In this document: positions 35,700-43,376 of the stretch, piece by piece | Layout: every line of letters starts with the position of its first letter | How positions within the stretch are numbered: the stretch's first letter is position 1 | Assembly (NCBI RefSeq): GCF_028736925.1 | Contig: NZ_JAQZAT010000005.1 | Coordinates: 1 to 64,000 of the forward strand | Length of the DNA stretch: 64,000 bases | Reading direction: 5' to 3' | Source: Flavivirga sp. 57AJ16 | GTDB lineage: Bacteria; Bacteroidota; Bacteroidia; Flavobacteriales; Flavobacteriaceae | Program-made: the position numbers and the translations under genes | The notes under the pieces: model-generated | Told to the model about the DNA's origin: nothing | Database searches by the model: none | What the model saw: the letters and a program-made list of their open reading frames with translations, nothing else

Positions 35700-36051
35700 T
35701 AAAAAAAAGCAAGTGTTTATGAATGGTCTCGATATACAGCTGCTTTTTATACTAGTTATACTTTGAATTTACACAAAAAGAAAATGATGGTTTTTTGTGA
35801 TAGATGAGGCATAAAAATTAAACATAGCCTTCACTCTGTTTTATTTTTATAACGAAATGTAGTGCAAAAAGACACATTTTATTGGGTAAATTCAAGGTGT
35901 AAATGGTATTTTGGTCCATACTTATAGCGTGGGAGAAATTGAGAAGCAATGTAGTCAAAACAAATAGTTTAACCACCTTTGTGGCAGGCTAATCCCGCCG
36001 AAAAGCGGGATCTTTGGTTTGATTTCTTTTATTTTTAGATTTATCTGCCTT
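35700..36051. other. Intergenic stretch after cmk
   Basis: 352 bp with a G+C-rich hairpin (ATCCCGCCGAAAAGCGGGAT, 35992-36011) followed on the plus strand by a T-rich run (CTTTGGTTTGATTTCTTTTA), a plausible terminator for cmk although distant. The rest is AT-rich with no recognisable gene. Confidence 0.45.
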
Positions 36052-36438
36052 TTACGGATTTGGAATAATTAATTCCTGGTCTGGATGAATTAAATCAGGA
36101 TTCTTTAATATATCAGAGTTTGCTTTAAAAATATCTTGGTATTTTGAAGCCTTACCATAATATTGAAGCGCTATTTTTCCTAGTGTTTCTCCACTTTTTA
36201 CAGTATGTCTATGATAAACACTTTCATCGGCCACTTTAATATCTGCCATAATATCACTTGGGTTTTCGCCTCCAATTTCTTTTATTTTATCCCAAAGTAT
36301 GTTTTTTTCGTATTGGGTTTTGGCGGTCCCCCAAACTTTTAAAGTCCCATTTTCTTCTTTTACATCACCGTTTTGAATGTTGAGTTCCTGTCCTAAATCT
36401 AGTACTGGCTGGTATTTCGATTTTATTGTCATAGTCAT
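36052..36438 (-). CDS. LysM-domain protein of the BON-LysM (Kbp/YgaU) type
   Basis: 128 residues, no signal peptide. The N-terminal ~70 residues are BON-like, and a LysM domain occupies about 77-126 (HRHTVKSGETLGKIALQYYG, then LIHPDQELIIP). The closest characterised relative is E. coli Kbp (YgaU), a cytoplasmic potassium-binding protein, slightly longer. The second Met (position 3) is also possible as start. The function here is inferred from architecture only. Divergent from rpsA. Confidence 0.78.
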   Translation of the reverse strand: MTMTIKSKYQPVLDLGQELNIQNGDVKEENGTLKVWGTAKTQYEKNILWDKIKEIGGENPSDIMADIKVADESVYHRHTVKSGETLGKIALQYYGKASKYQDIFKANSDILKNPDLIHPDQELIIPNP

Positions 36439-36614
36439 AAAATTTTAAGTTAATACATGTCTTACAATATAGGAATTTTTAGTCAAAAATTCATTTCAAA
36501 AGATTAAATTTTATTGCTAAAAAAGGAGGCATGTTAATCTTTATAATTATGGTTTATAGTGACATATATGACTATTATTTTCATATCTCTTTAGGTAATT
36601 AAGTTAATAATGTT

Positions 36615-36622
36615 TATTTTTG
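36615..36622 (+). promoter_or_regulatory. -7 box of rpsA; start of a long structured leader
   Basis: TATTTTTG matches TAnnTTTG; transcription would start near 36628, giving a leader of about 160 bases before the rpsA ATG at 36789. Within it AGCGGA (36633-36638) can pair with TCCGCT (36693-36698), and a 42-codon ORF overlaps the rpsA start. Autogenous control of S1 synthesis would be in line with ribosomal protein practice, but is inferred. Confidence 0.5.
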
Positions 36623-36667
36623 CGCTCCTTTTAGCGGATTTTGAAAGATAAAAGGAATGAAACTATA

Positions 36668-36796
36668 ATGAAATTAACACTTCTGTGTGTTTTCCGCTTA
36701 ACATCTTCCAAAACATACAGAATACAAAAACGTCGTGTAATTAGGTTTCGGCAAAAGCGATATTTAATAACACTTCACAATTTTTTAAATGGCTGA
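36668..36796 (+). CDS. Possible 42-codon basic upstream ORF in the rpsA leader
   Basis: ATG at 36668 opens a frame of 42 codons with stop TGA at 36794-36796, inside the first codons of rpsA (ATGGCTGA). The peptide is strongly basic in the middle (YRIQKRRVIRFRQKRY). Overlap of a stop with the downstream start suggests translational coupling. It could be fortuitous, since a frame of this length is not rare in a short leader; there is no family match I can recognise. Confidence 0.3.
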   Translation: MKLTLLCVFRLTSSKTYRIQKRRVIRFRQKRYLITLHNFLNG

Positions 36797-38621
36797 AAAA
36801 GCAAAAAAAGCTGAAGTTGAAGTAACAGAGGCTCCAGAAGTAGAGGCTCCAGTAGTATCTGAGGCTAAAGCAAATCCAGAAAAATTCTTAAAAGAGTTCA
36901 ATTGGCACAATTATCAGGAAGGTATTGATGAGGTTGATGACAAACAACTTAAAGAATTTGAAAAATTAGTAGCAGAAAATTTCGTTGACACTCTTAACGA
37001 TGAAGTTGTTGAAGGTACAGTAGTTCACATTTCTGATAGAGATGCGATTATTGATATCAATGCAAAATCTGAAGGTGTTATTTCTTTAAACGAGTTCCGT
37101 TACAATCCTAACTTAGCAGTTGGTGATAAAGTAGAGGTATTGATCGATGTTCGTGAAGATGCAACAGGTCAATTGGTACTATCTCACAGAAAAGCACGTG
37201 TTATTAAAGCATGGGATCGTGTTAATGCGGCTCATGACACAGGTGAAATCGTTAATGGTTTTGTTAAATGTAGAACAAAAGGAGGTATGATTGTAGATGT
37301 TTTCGGAATTGAAGCATTCTTACCAGGTTCTCAAATTGATGTAAAACCAATTAGGGATTACGACCAGTACGTAAATAAAACTATGGAATTTAAAGTTGTT
37401 AAAATCAACCACGAATTCAAAAACGTAGTAGTATCCCATAAAGCTCTTATTGAAGCTGATATTGAAATACAGAAAAAAGAAATTATTGGTCAATTAGAAA
37501 AAGGTCAAGTATTAGAAGGTGTTGTTAAAAACATTACTTCATACGGTGTATTTATCGATCTTGGCGGTGTAGATGGTTTAGTTCATATCACAGATTTATC
37601 TTGGTCTAGAATTAATCATCCAAATGAAATTGTAGAATTGGACCAAAAACTTAATGTTGTAATACTTGATTTTGATGAAAACAAATCAAGAATCCAATTA
37701 GGATTAAAACAATTAAGCAAACATCCATGGGAAGCGCTTGCAGAAGAGGTGAAGGTAGGCGATAAAGTAAAAGGTAAAGTCGTTGTTATTGCAGATTACG
37801 GTGCATTTATTGAAGTAGCTGATGGCGTTGAAGGATTAATTCACGTATCTGAAATGTCATGGTCTACACATTTACGTTCAGCCCAAGATTTCGTTTCCGT
37901 TGGTGATGAGGTTGAAGCTGTTATCTTAACTCTTGATAGAGAAGATCGTAAAATGTCTCTTGGTATTAAGCAATTAACTCCAGATCCATGGACGGATATT
38001 ACTGGTAAATACCCGTTAGGTTCTAAGCACACAGGTGTTGTTCGTAACTTTACAAACTTTGGTGTATTTGTTGAACTAGAAGAAGGTATCGACGGATTGA
38101 TTTATATTTCGGACCTATCTTGGACTAAGAAAATTAAACATCCATCCGAGTTCTGTGCAGTAGGAGATAAGTTGGAAGTTATCGTATTGGAGTTAGATGT
38201 TGAAGGACGTAAATTGAGTTTAGGTCATAAACAAACAACAGATAACCCTTGGGATAAATATGAAACAGAATTCGCTTTAGAAACTGTTCATAATGCGACT
38301 ATTGCAGAAATAGTTGATAAAGGTGCGACTGTTGAGTTTAATGAAGACATCGTTGCATTTGTGCCTTCTCGTCATCTTGAAAAAGAAGATGGAAGTAAAC
38401 TTAAGAAAGGCGAAGCTGCAGAATTCAAGATCATAGAATTTAATAAAGAGTTTAAACGTGTTGTAGCGTCTCACACAGCTGTATTTAAAGCTGAAGAGGT
38501 TGCTAACGTTAAAGCGGCAGTTAAGAAAGCAGCTAGTGCAGCAGCAGAAGCAAAACCAACTTTAGGTGATGCCAATGATGCTTTACAAGCTCTTAAAGAT
38601 AAAATGGACGGAAAAGCATAA
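36789..38621 (+). CDS. rpsA: 30S ribosomal protein S1
   Basis: 610 residues with six S1 (OB-fold) repeats at roughly 55-120, 140-205, 230-300, 315-385, 400-470 and 490-555. The most regular copies read KGQVLEGVVKNITSYGVFID, GDKVKGKVVVIADYGAFIEV and GSKHTGVVRNFTNFGVFVEL. An acidic, alanine-rich N-terminus (PEVEAPVVSEAKA) and an Ala-rich tail follow family practice. It binds mRNA and helps initiation on weakly structured leaders. A terminator follows at 38673. Confidence 0.97.
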   Translation: MAEKAKKAEVEVTEAPEVEAPVVSEAKANPEKFLKEFNWHNYQEGIDEVDDKQLKEFEKLVAENFVDTLNDEVVEGTVVHISDRDAIIDINAKSEGVISLNEFRYNPNLAVGDKVEVLIDVREDATGQLVLSHRKARVIKAWDRVNAAHDTGEIVNGFVKCRTKGGMIVDVFGIEAFLPGSQIDVKPIRDYDQYVNKTMEFKVVKINHEFKNVVVSHKALIEADIEIQKKEIIGQLEKGQVLEGVVKNITSYGVFIDLGGVDGLVHITDLSWSRINHPNEIVELDQKLNVVILDFDENKSRIQLGLKQLSKHPWEALAEEVKVGDKVKGKVVVIADYGAFIEVADGVEGLIHVSEMSWSTHLRSAQDFVSVGDEVEAVILTLDREDRKMSLGIKQLTPDPWTDITGKYPLGSKHTGVVRNFTNFGVFVELEEGIDGLIYISDLSWTKKIKHPSEFCAVGDKLEVIVLELDVEGRKLSLGHKQTTDNPWDKYETEFALETVHNATIAEIVDKGATVEFNEDIVAFVPSRHLEKEDGSKLKKGEAAEFKIIEFNKEFKRVVASHTAVFKAEEVANVKAAVKKAASAAAEAKPTLGDANDALQALKDKMDGKA

Positions 38622-38672
38622 TTGAAAAATTAATTTTTCATTTCCGTGAAAATGGAAATCCATTATAGAATT

Positions 38673-38705
38673 AAAGCCTTCAAGAGATTGAAGGCTTTTT
38701 TGTTT
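38673..38705 (+). terminator. Rho-independent terminator of rpsA
   Basis: AAAGCCTTCA and TGAAGGCTTT pair around AGAGAT, followed by a T-run (TTTTTTTG). It begins about 50 bases after the stop codon. Confidence 0.85.
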
Positions 38706-38751
38706 TGGAATATATCGCTCTAAAAAAATGGTATAAAACAAAAAACAGTAA

Positions 38752-39369
38752 TTAGTTTGAAAAGAAACCATAACCTCTGGATTGTATTTTTTTAGAAATA
38801 GACTTTAACTCAATGACTTTAAGTATGCCTACCAATAAAAAAATGGTCATAGCTATATATGTATTTAAAAAAACTAAGTATAAACCAATAATATAAGTAA
38901 GCACACAGATAAAGTCTATAGAATTTCCGCTTAAGTAGCTTCCTACTTGAGAAGTTTTTCCATGAATTTTAACAATAGAACTTCTTAATAATAGAAATGA
39001 CAACTGACTCATAAGAAGTACAAAACCATACAAAACAACAGGAATAATGTCAGAATGATGATTGCCATCTCCTATCCAATCTGTCGTAAACGGAATTACA
39101 GATAGCCAAAATAGTAAGTGTAAATTCGTCCATAAAATTTGACCATTTATTTTTTTTGCTATTTTAAATAACTGATGATGGCTAACCCAATAGATGCTTA
39201 CGTATAAAAAACTTACCAAATAACTAATAAATGTAGGTAAGATTTCAAAAAGAGCTTCTATAGTGTATTCCTTAGGTGCTTCTAATTCTAAGACCATAAT
39301 GGTGATGATAATTGCAAGTACACCATCACTAAAAGCCTCTAATCTCTCCGATGTCATGTCGTTTTTCAT
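38752..39369 (-). CDS. TMEM175-like (DUF1211) potassium channel
   Basis: 205 residues with about six transmembrane helices. The TM1 signature RLEAFSDGVLAIIIT (Arg-x3-Phe-Ser-Asp) is intact, the hallmark of the TMEM175 family. Bacterial members form tetrameric potassium-permeable channels. The stop lies after a short gap from the rpsA terminator; the gene is convergent with rpsA. Whether it is selective for K+ cannot be seen from sequence. Confidence 0.85.
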   Translation of the reverse strand: MKNDMTSERLEAFSDGVLAIIITIMVLELEAPKEYTIEALFEILPTFISYLVSFLYVSIYWVSHHQLFKIAKKINGQILWTNLHLLFWLSVIPFTTDWIGDGNHHSDIIPVVLYGFVLLMSQLSFLLLRSSIVKIHGKTSQVGSYLSGNSIDFICVLTYIIGLYLVFLNTYIAMTIFLLVGILKVIELKSISKKIQSRGYGFFSN

Positions 39370-39414
39370 TATAAATATTCTAAACTTTTTTAGTGGGTCT
39401 TTATCTATTTATAA

Positions 39415-39948
39415 TTAGTTGTTTAACCTTACGTATTCAAACTGCAGTTTCATTTTTTTTCCCGAGATTGTAGCATATAGTTTATCGTTGCTCTTCCAAT
39501 ATTTTATTTCGTTGGGAGAATCAGACTTCCTGTTAGGGTAGTTCAAAGCTTTGTTTTCGCAAATAAACTCTTGAGTGTTATAGCTCGTCATTTTAAATGA
39601 AGATGGTGTGGTTTCACCTTTTAATTCAATTTTAAAATTCCAATTATTATTTGATTTTACAAGCCTAAATTTTTCTTCGTATATAGTATCTCCTTTTTGG
39701 GTTGTATAACTTTTTTGGGTTGTATAGCTAAATCCTACATATTCAGTGTTACTTTTTTTATCCCAATTTTCAAATGTTTCTTTCCCAATTTCCTCATTAC
39801 TCCTTTTCCACTTACCTAATAGCCAATCAAAATTATCCACTGTTTTAGTTGATTTAGTCGTGCTCTCATTTGTCTTTGATTTTTCATTTTTACCTTGATT
39901 ACAAGAGATAACTAAAGTTCCGATAAGTAAAATAAATATTTTTTTCAT
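39415..39948 (-). CDS. Lipoprotein of unknown function
   Basis: I place the start at the ATG at 39948 (MKKIFILLIGTLVISC), which gives a textbook lipoprotein signal with Cys16; the frame is open upstream to 39969. About 160 mature residues follow a Lys/Ser/Thr-rich linker: NFDWLLGKWKRSNEEIG, then a small beta-rich fold (YTTQKGDTIYEEKFRL, ELKGETTPSSFKM). The pattern WLLGKWKR is typical of lipocalin-like DUF6265/DUF1579 families, which start with xLxGxW. Function unknown. Confidence 0.7.
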   Translation of the reverse strand: MKKIFILLIGTLVISCNQGKNEKSKTNESTTKSTKTVDNFDWLLGKWKRSNEEIGKETFENWDKKSNTEYVGFSYTTQKSYTTQKGDTIYEEKFRLVKSNNNWNFKIELKGETTPSSFKMTSYNTQEFICENKALNYPNRKSDSPNEIKYWKSNDKLYATISGKKMKLQFEYVRLNN

Positions 39949-40097
39949 GATTTTTGTTTTTGCTTCCAATGAATGTTAAAGCTATGTTTTTGAATATTAT
40001 ATGATTGTATTTTTATTGATTAGCCTAAAAACTCAACAGGTTTTCCTGTATGGAGCCAATAAAAAATAAATGATAGCTAGTGTATGTTTAGATACTA

Positions 40098-40454
40098 ATA
40101 CCAAATAAACTTTAAAATGAAGCTAATAATTCATTTCTATCGCGCACATATTTCATAATAAAACTATGTGCTCAGCTTGACTGGGTATAGAACCGTAGCT
40201 TAGGCTCAATGTCATTAAGTTAAGGAAATTTGTTCTTTATTTGTCACATTGAGTACTTCGACTACGCTCAGTATAAACTAAAAGTCGAAATGCTAATAAA
40301 AACTAGAACTCCAATAGGTCTTCGACTGCGCTCAGACTGACATTACGGCCTTAACTTAATAACATTGAGCTTAGGCTATGCTTAGATTTTATTATTCATC
40401 TGTGCATGCTATATTCTAAATTATTTTACCCTCATTTTAAAGTTTATTTGGTAT
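40098..40454. mobile_element. 357-bp foldback element with 23-base inverted ends
   Basis: The ends starting ATACCAAATAAACTTTAA (40098-40120) and finishing AAGTTTATTTGGTAT (40432-40454) are perfect inverted repeats of 23 bases. The first seven bases ATACCAA are shared with the 163-bp family. The interior holds the 95-bp repeat (40287-40381, copy 2 of 123-217) and no ORF. It fills most of the 39949-40661 gap; the remaining parts show nothing. Confidence 0.8.
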
Positions 40455-40661
40455 AAGATTAACCAATGACATTTGTAAACAATGAAGCCATAGTTTTTCT
40501 ATGTATGTTAAATAACCGAATCATGAGAAACCTAGTAGATATTAACCATATAAAAAGCTTTTAAATTATGATTTATTTGTTAACCCCAAAACCATAATAA
40601 TAGCAATAATATTGGCAAGAATATCGTTACTTAAAGTTTCTCATTTTTCAGTTGATACTTT

Positions 40662-41063
40662 TTATTTATAATAATTTCTATCGTCTGGTGCTTCATTTAA
40701 AGTGAATTTATGCTGGTATTCGGGATCATATACATTCAATATAGTGTATGACCCAGAAGTTTTCCATGAACCTTCGTCCCAAGTACCATCATCATTAAAT
40801 TGTTTTTCTATTTTTTGTGATTGAATTAAAACACGTCCCCAAAACAGCCATTTCCCATCTACATTATGTACAAAATAAACTCTTACCGGATCTATTTGAA
40901 AAATACGGGCACTAGGTTTGTCTTTAAACTCAAATACCATTCCTTCTACATCTTTTAATGTAACAGGGTTCTTTTGGTGCTTTTCTAAGTCGAAAATATG
41001 AGCTGGAAATCCTTGCTCAGTTGTTAATTGTAATGTGTCATTAATCTCTACGAAACTTCCCAT
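40662..41063 (-). CDS. Unrecognised small protein, last gene of the accessory operon
   Basis: 133 residues, no signal peptide, beta-rich (RVYFVHNVDGKWLFWGRVLI, GSYTILNVYDPEYQHKFTL). I do not recognise the family. It follows the SRPBCC gene after 10 bases, so it belongs to the same transcript and probably the same pathway. The repeated hydrophobic/aromatic strands could form a small ligand-binding barrel; this is inference. Confidence 0.6.
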   Translation of the reverse strand: MGSFVEINDTLQLTTEQGFPAHIFDLEKHQKNPVTLKDVEGMVFEFKDKPSARIFQIDPVRVYFVHNVDGKWLFWGRVLIQSQKIEKQFNDDGTWDEGSWKTSGSYTILNVYDPEYQHKFTLNEAPDDRNYYK

Positions 41064-41073
41064 TTTTTTGTTT

Positions 41074-41523
41074 TTAATTATTAATTAATTTTCCTCCAAA
41101 CATTTTTACCAAATTTTCAAATCCATTCTTGTAAAATGGTGTTAAACCATCTTCAAATGAATAGAAACTTGAGGACCATTGTACTAAACAGCACTTATTC
41201 AACTCGGTTTCTATGACTTTAATCTGGGCATGATATTTTTGTGTAGTTTCACCCCATTCACCTTTATGCCATTTATATTTATAGCACATATTTTCATTAT
41301 CCATAAAAACTAATTCTTCCCATGTTGGAGATTGATTGGGAAAAGTTAATTTTCTGCGAATGTCCCTTTCTTCTCCTTGTTCTTCTGGAACTTCACAAAT
41401 TGGAATATCTGGATGCCATTGATCAATATTATAAAAGCCACCAACTATATGCCATATTTTAGCAGCAGAAGCATTTAGCTCACATACCACAACGACGCGC
41501 CAATTTTTATATTCGTTATTCAT
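41074..41523 (-). CDS. SRPBCC (START/polyketide cyclase-like) protein
   Basis: 149 residues. The opening WRVVVVCELNASAAKIWHIVGGFYNIDQWHP is the classical SRPBCC pattern (beta strand, then helix with WxxxxDFxxxxxWHP). Such proteins bind hydrophobic or aromatic small molecules and include polyketide cyclases. Located in the minus-strand operon between the DUF1566 gene and the terminal unknown (10-base gap). The ligand is unknown. Confidence 0.75.
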   Translation of the reverse strand: MNNEYKNWRVVVVCELNASAAKIWHIVGGFYNIDQWHPDIPICEVPEEQGEERDIRRKLTFPNQSPTWEELVFMDNENMCYKYKWHKGEWGETTQKYHAQIKVIETELNKCCLVQWSSSFYSFEDGLTPFYKNGFENLVKMFGGKLINN

Positions 41524-41613
41524 TTTGTTATAGATAATTTTCTTTTGTTTGAAATCTTAATTTTGATAATTCCTCGCTGCTATAAATATCTTATCTCGGA
41601 CATTATCCATTTG

Positions 41614-42180
41614 TTAAAAGGAACGAACAGCTCTAACACGGCATTCATGGTTCTTAAGGTCTGTGAATATGTTGCCTTCCAAAAAGTATTGTGCCCAAGC
41701 GAAGTTAAGATCTAGTTCTGTAGAGCTCCAATAGAAGTCGCTAGCAAAATTACCAACTTCTTTATTTGGAGGTTTAGCGCCACGCCCAATATTTGAAAAC
41801 ATGAGACTTAATTCTTTTTTTGATGGTAAATACCAATCTGTAAAACCATTTAGATTTAGATTATAACAAAGCTCTGCGGCATAAGGTTTAACCCCTTGGC
41901 TCACAATAATCTTTGCTGTATTGGCTTTTCCCGAACCAACAATACTGTCATATGATTTAGTATTAGTGAAGGCTCCATAATGCCATTGACTTCCTGTGCT
42001 CTGATCTTCTGGAGCGCATACTAATCCATGTTGTCCAGTTGAATCCAAATAGAATATAATGCCTCCCAATGCTGGCACATTTTGACCAATGGTATATTTA
42101 GGTATATTTTTGCTTTGTGCAAAGGTGTTTATAGTTAGTAAAACCAAAAAAGCGATTAAAATATTTTGTTTTTGTTTCAT
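41614..42180 (-). CDS. Secreted DUF1566 (Lcl-C-like) protein
   Basis: 188 residues with signal peptide (1-21, LLTINTFA-Q). Signatures of the DUF1566/Lcl C-terminal domain are visible: GGIIFYLDSTGQHGLV, GFTDWYLPSKKELSLMF, FYWSSTE and ECRVRAVRSF. Members are extracytoplasmic and often linked to adhesion or surface structures. It is the only exported product of this operon, which is odd because its neighbours look cytoplasmic. Confidence 0.8.
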   Translation of the reverse strand: MKQKQNILIAFLVLLTINTFAQSKNIPKYTIGQNVPALGGIIFYLDSTGQHGLVCAPEDQSTGSQWHYGAFTNTKSYDSIVGSGKANTAKIIVSQGVKPYAAELCYNLNLNGFTDWYLPSKKELSLMFSNIGRGAKPPNKEVGNFASDFYWSSTELDLNFAWAQYFLEGNIFTDLKNHECRVRAVRSF

Positions 42181-42239
42181 GGTATCAATTTTTTAATGTT
42201 GAAATTTTATTGTTGGTTTATTTATATGATTATCATTGT

Positions 42240-43376
42240 TTAAAGAATTCTAAAACAAGGGCCATAATGTAAGCCTTCTTTGTCGGGGATTGGGATTTGC
42301 ATAAGGGGTAGGGCGAATTGCTCTAATTTGAACATAACCTCAATCGCATTTACTAGAGCGGCTTGTCCTCTTCCATTTATGGCCCAGGCATCTTCTAAGA
42401 ACTTCAACAAGTCTGTGTATACTTCATCAAAACTGTTTACTAAATGCCAGACTTCGGGCGAAACATCTTCTTTTTTATAACCACCTTCAGGGATTCTCGC
42501 AACATGATATAGTTCTGGTCGGGGCATGGGGTCTTTGAAGTAATATTTGTCTCCTTCCTGCACAATTTTCTTTTTGTAATAGACTTCCCAAAAACGATAA
42601 AAATGGGCTAAATTATCTATTCCAGTACTGGCAGGCGTTACATTTTCAGAACCTTCTCCTTGTTCTTTAATCATATCGATAGCTTTAGAAACACTTTGGG
42701 CATCTGCCATTACCCACCAAGATAAGGGACCTGCTAATTGGCGCTCTACATTCATTTTTGGTTGTAGCTCTTGAAATAATTCGTTAATACGGTCATATAA
42801 TGCTCCTATCGTTGTATTGTGCTCGTAACTTTGATGGTGCTTAGTATCGCTAATCACCCCTTCTTTGTTACAAAGCCTTCCTATGGTTACAGGTTCTTTT
42901 GTTTCATAATCATATATTTTGGCAATTTCCTCTGGCAATTCTATCTCCATGAAATTCCTAAGTGAGCAATCATTTAATCCTTCTAAGTATAGAAAAAGAT
43001 CTGGGTGTACACCACCTGGAAGCCCGGAAGGATACTTTAGTCTGTTTTTCGTGTTGTATATTCTAGGTTCTCCACCAATTCCAACAATCATATTACAGAC
43101 CATTGCCATATGAAGCATTTCTTCCTGAAAAATATTACGAATTGATTTTGCTACTTCACATTTATTGTCCTTGATGGTCCACATGGCTTGTAGGTAAATG
43201 GGAATGGTTGCAAATTCTAATATGACAGCGCTATTTAATAATTCTTTTAAAACATGTAACTTGTCTTCATCTACATTACCTACAGATTTAGAATGTTGAA
43301 TAAGCTCTTTTACATTATTTAATTTTGTGGCTTTCTCCTGAAAGGAATTTTTGAATTGTATCTCTTTTGTTGACAT
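42240..43376 (-). CDS. Ferritin-like protein of the VioB/RebD domain type
   Basis: 378 residues. Helices carry the expected diiron-type ligands: E54 in NSAVILEFATIPIYLQAMW, EExxH (E85, E86, H89) in IFQEEMLHMAM, and a second pair around EQGEGS (238-243) and HFYRFWEVYY (H258). This matches the ferritin-like domain found in VioB and RebD (iminophenyl-pyruvate dimer synthase family) of violacein and rebeccamycin synthesis, here as a stand-alone protein without the rest of VioB. Its start overlaps the end of the GMC gene by 62 bases. A role in oxidative coupling or oxygen chemistry is inference. Confidence 0.75.
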   Translation of the reverse strand: MSTKEIQFKNSFQEKATKLNNVKELIQHSKSVGNVDEDKLHVLKELLNSAVILEFATIPIYLQAMWTIKDNKCEVAKSIRNIFQEEMLHMAMVCNMIVGIGGEPRIYNTKNRLKYPSGLPGGVHPDLFLYLEGLNDCSLRNFMEIELPEEIAKIYDYETKEPVTIGRLCNKEGVISDTKHHQSYEHNTTIGALYDRINELFQELQPKMNVERQLAGPLSWWVMADAQSVSKAIDMIKEQGEGSENVTPASTGIDNLAHFYRFWEVYYKKKIVQEGDKYYFKDPMPRPELYHVARIPEGGYKKEDVSPEVWHLVNSFDEVYTDLLKFLEDAWAINGRGQAALVNAIEVMFKLEQFALPLMQIPIPDKEGLHYGPCFRIL

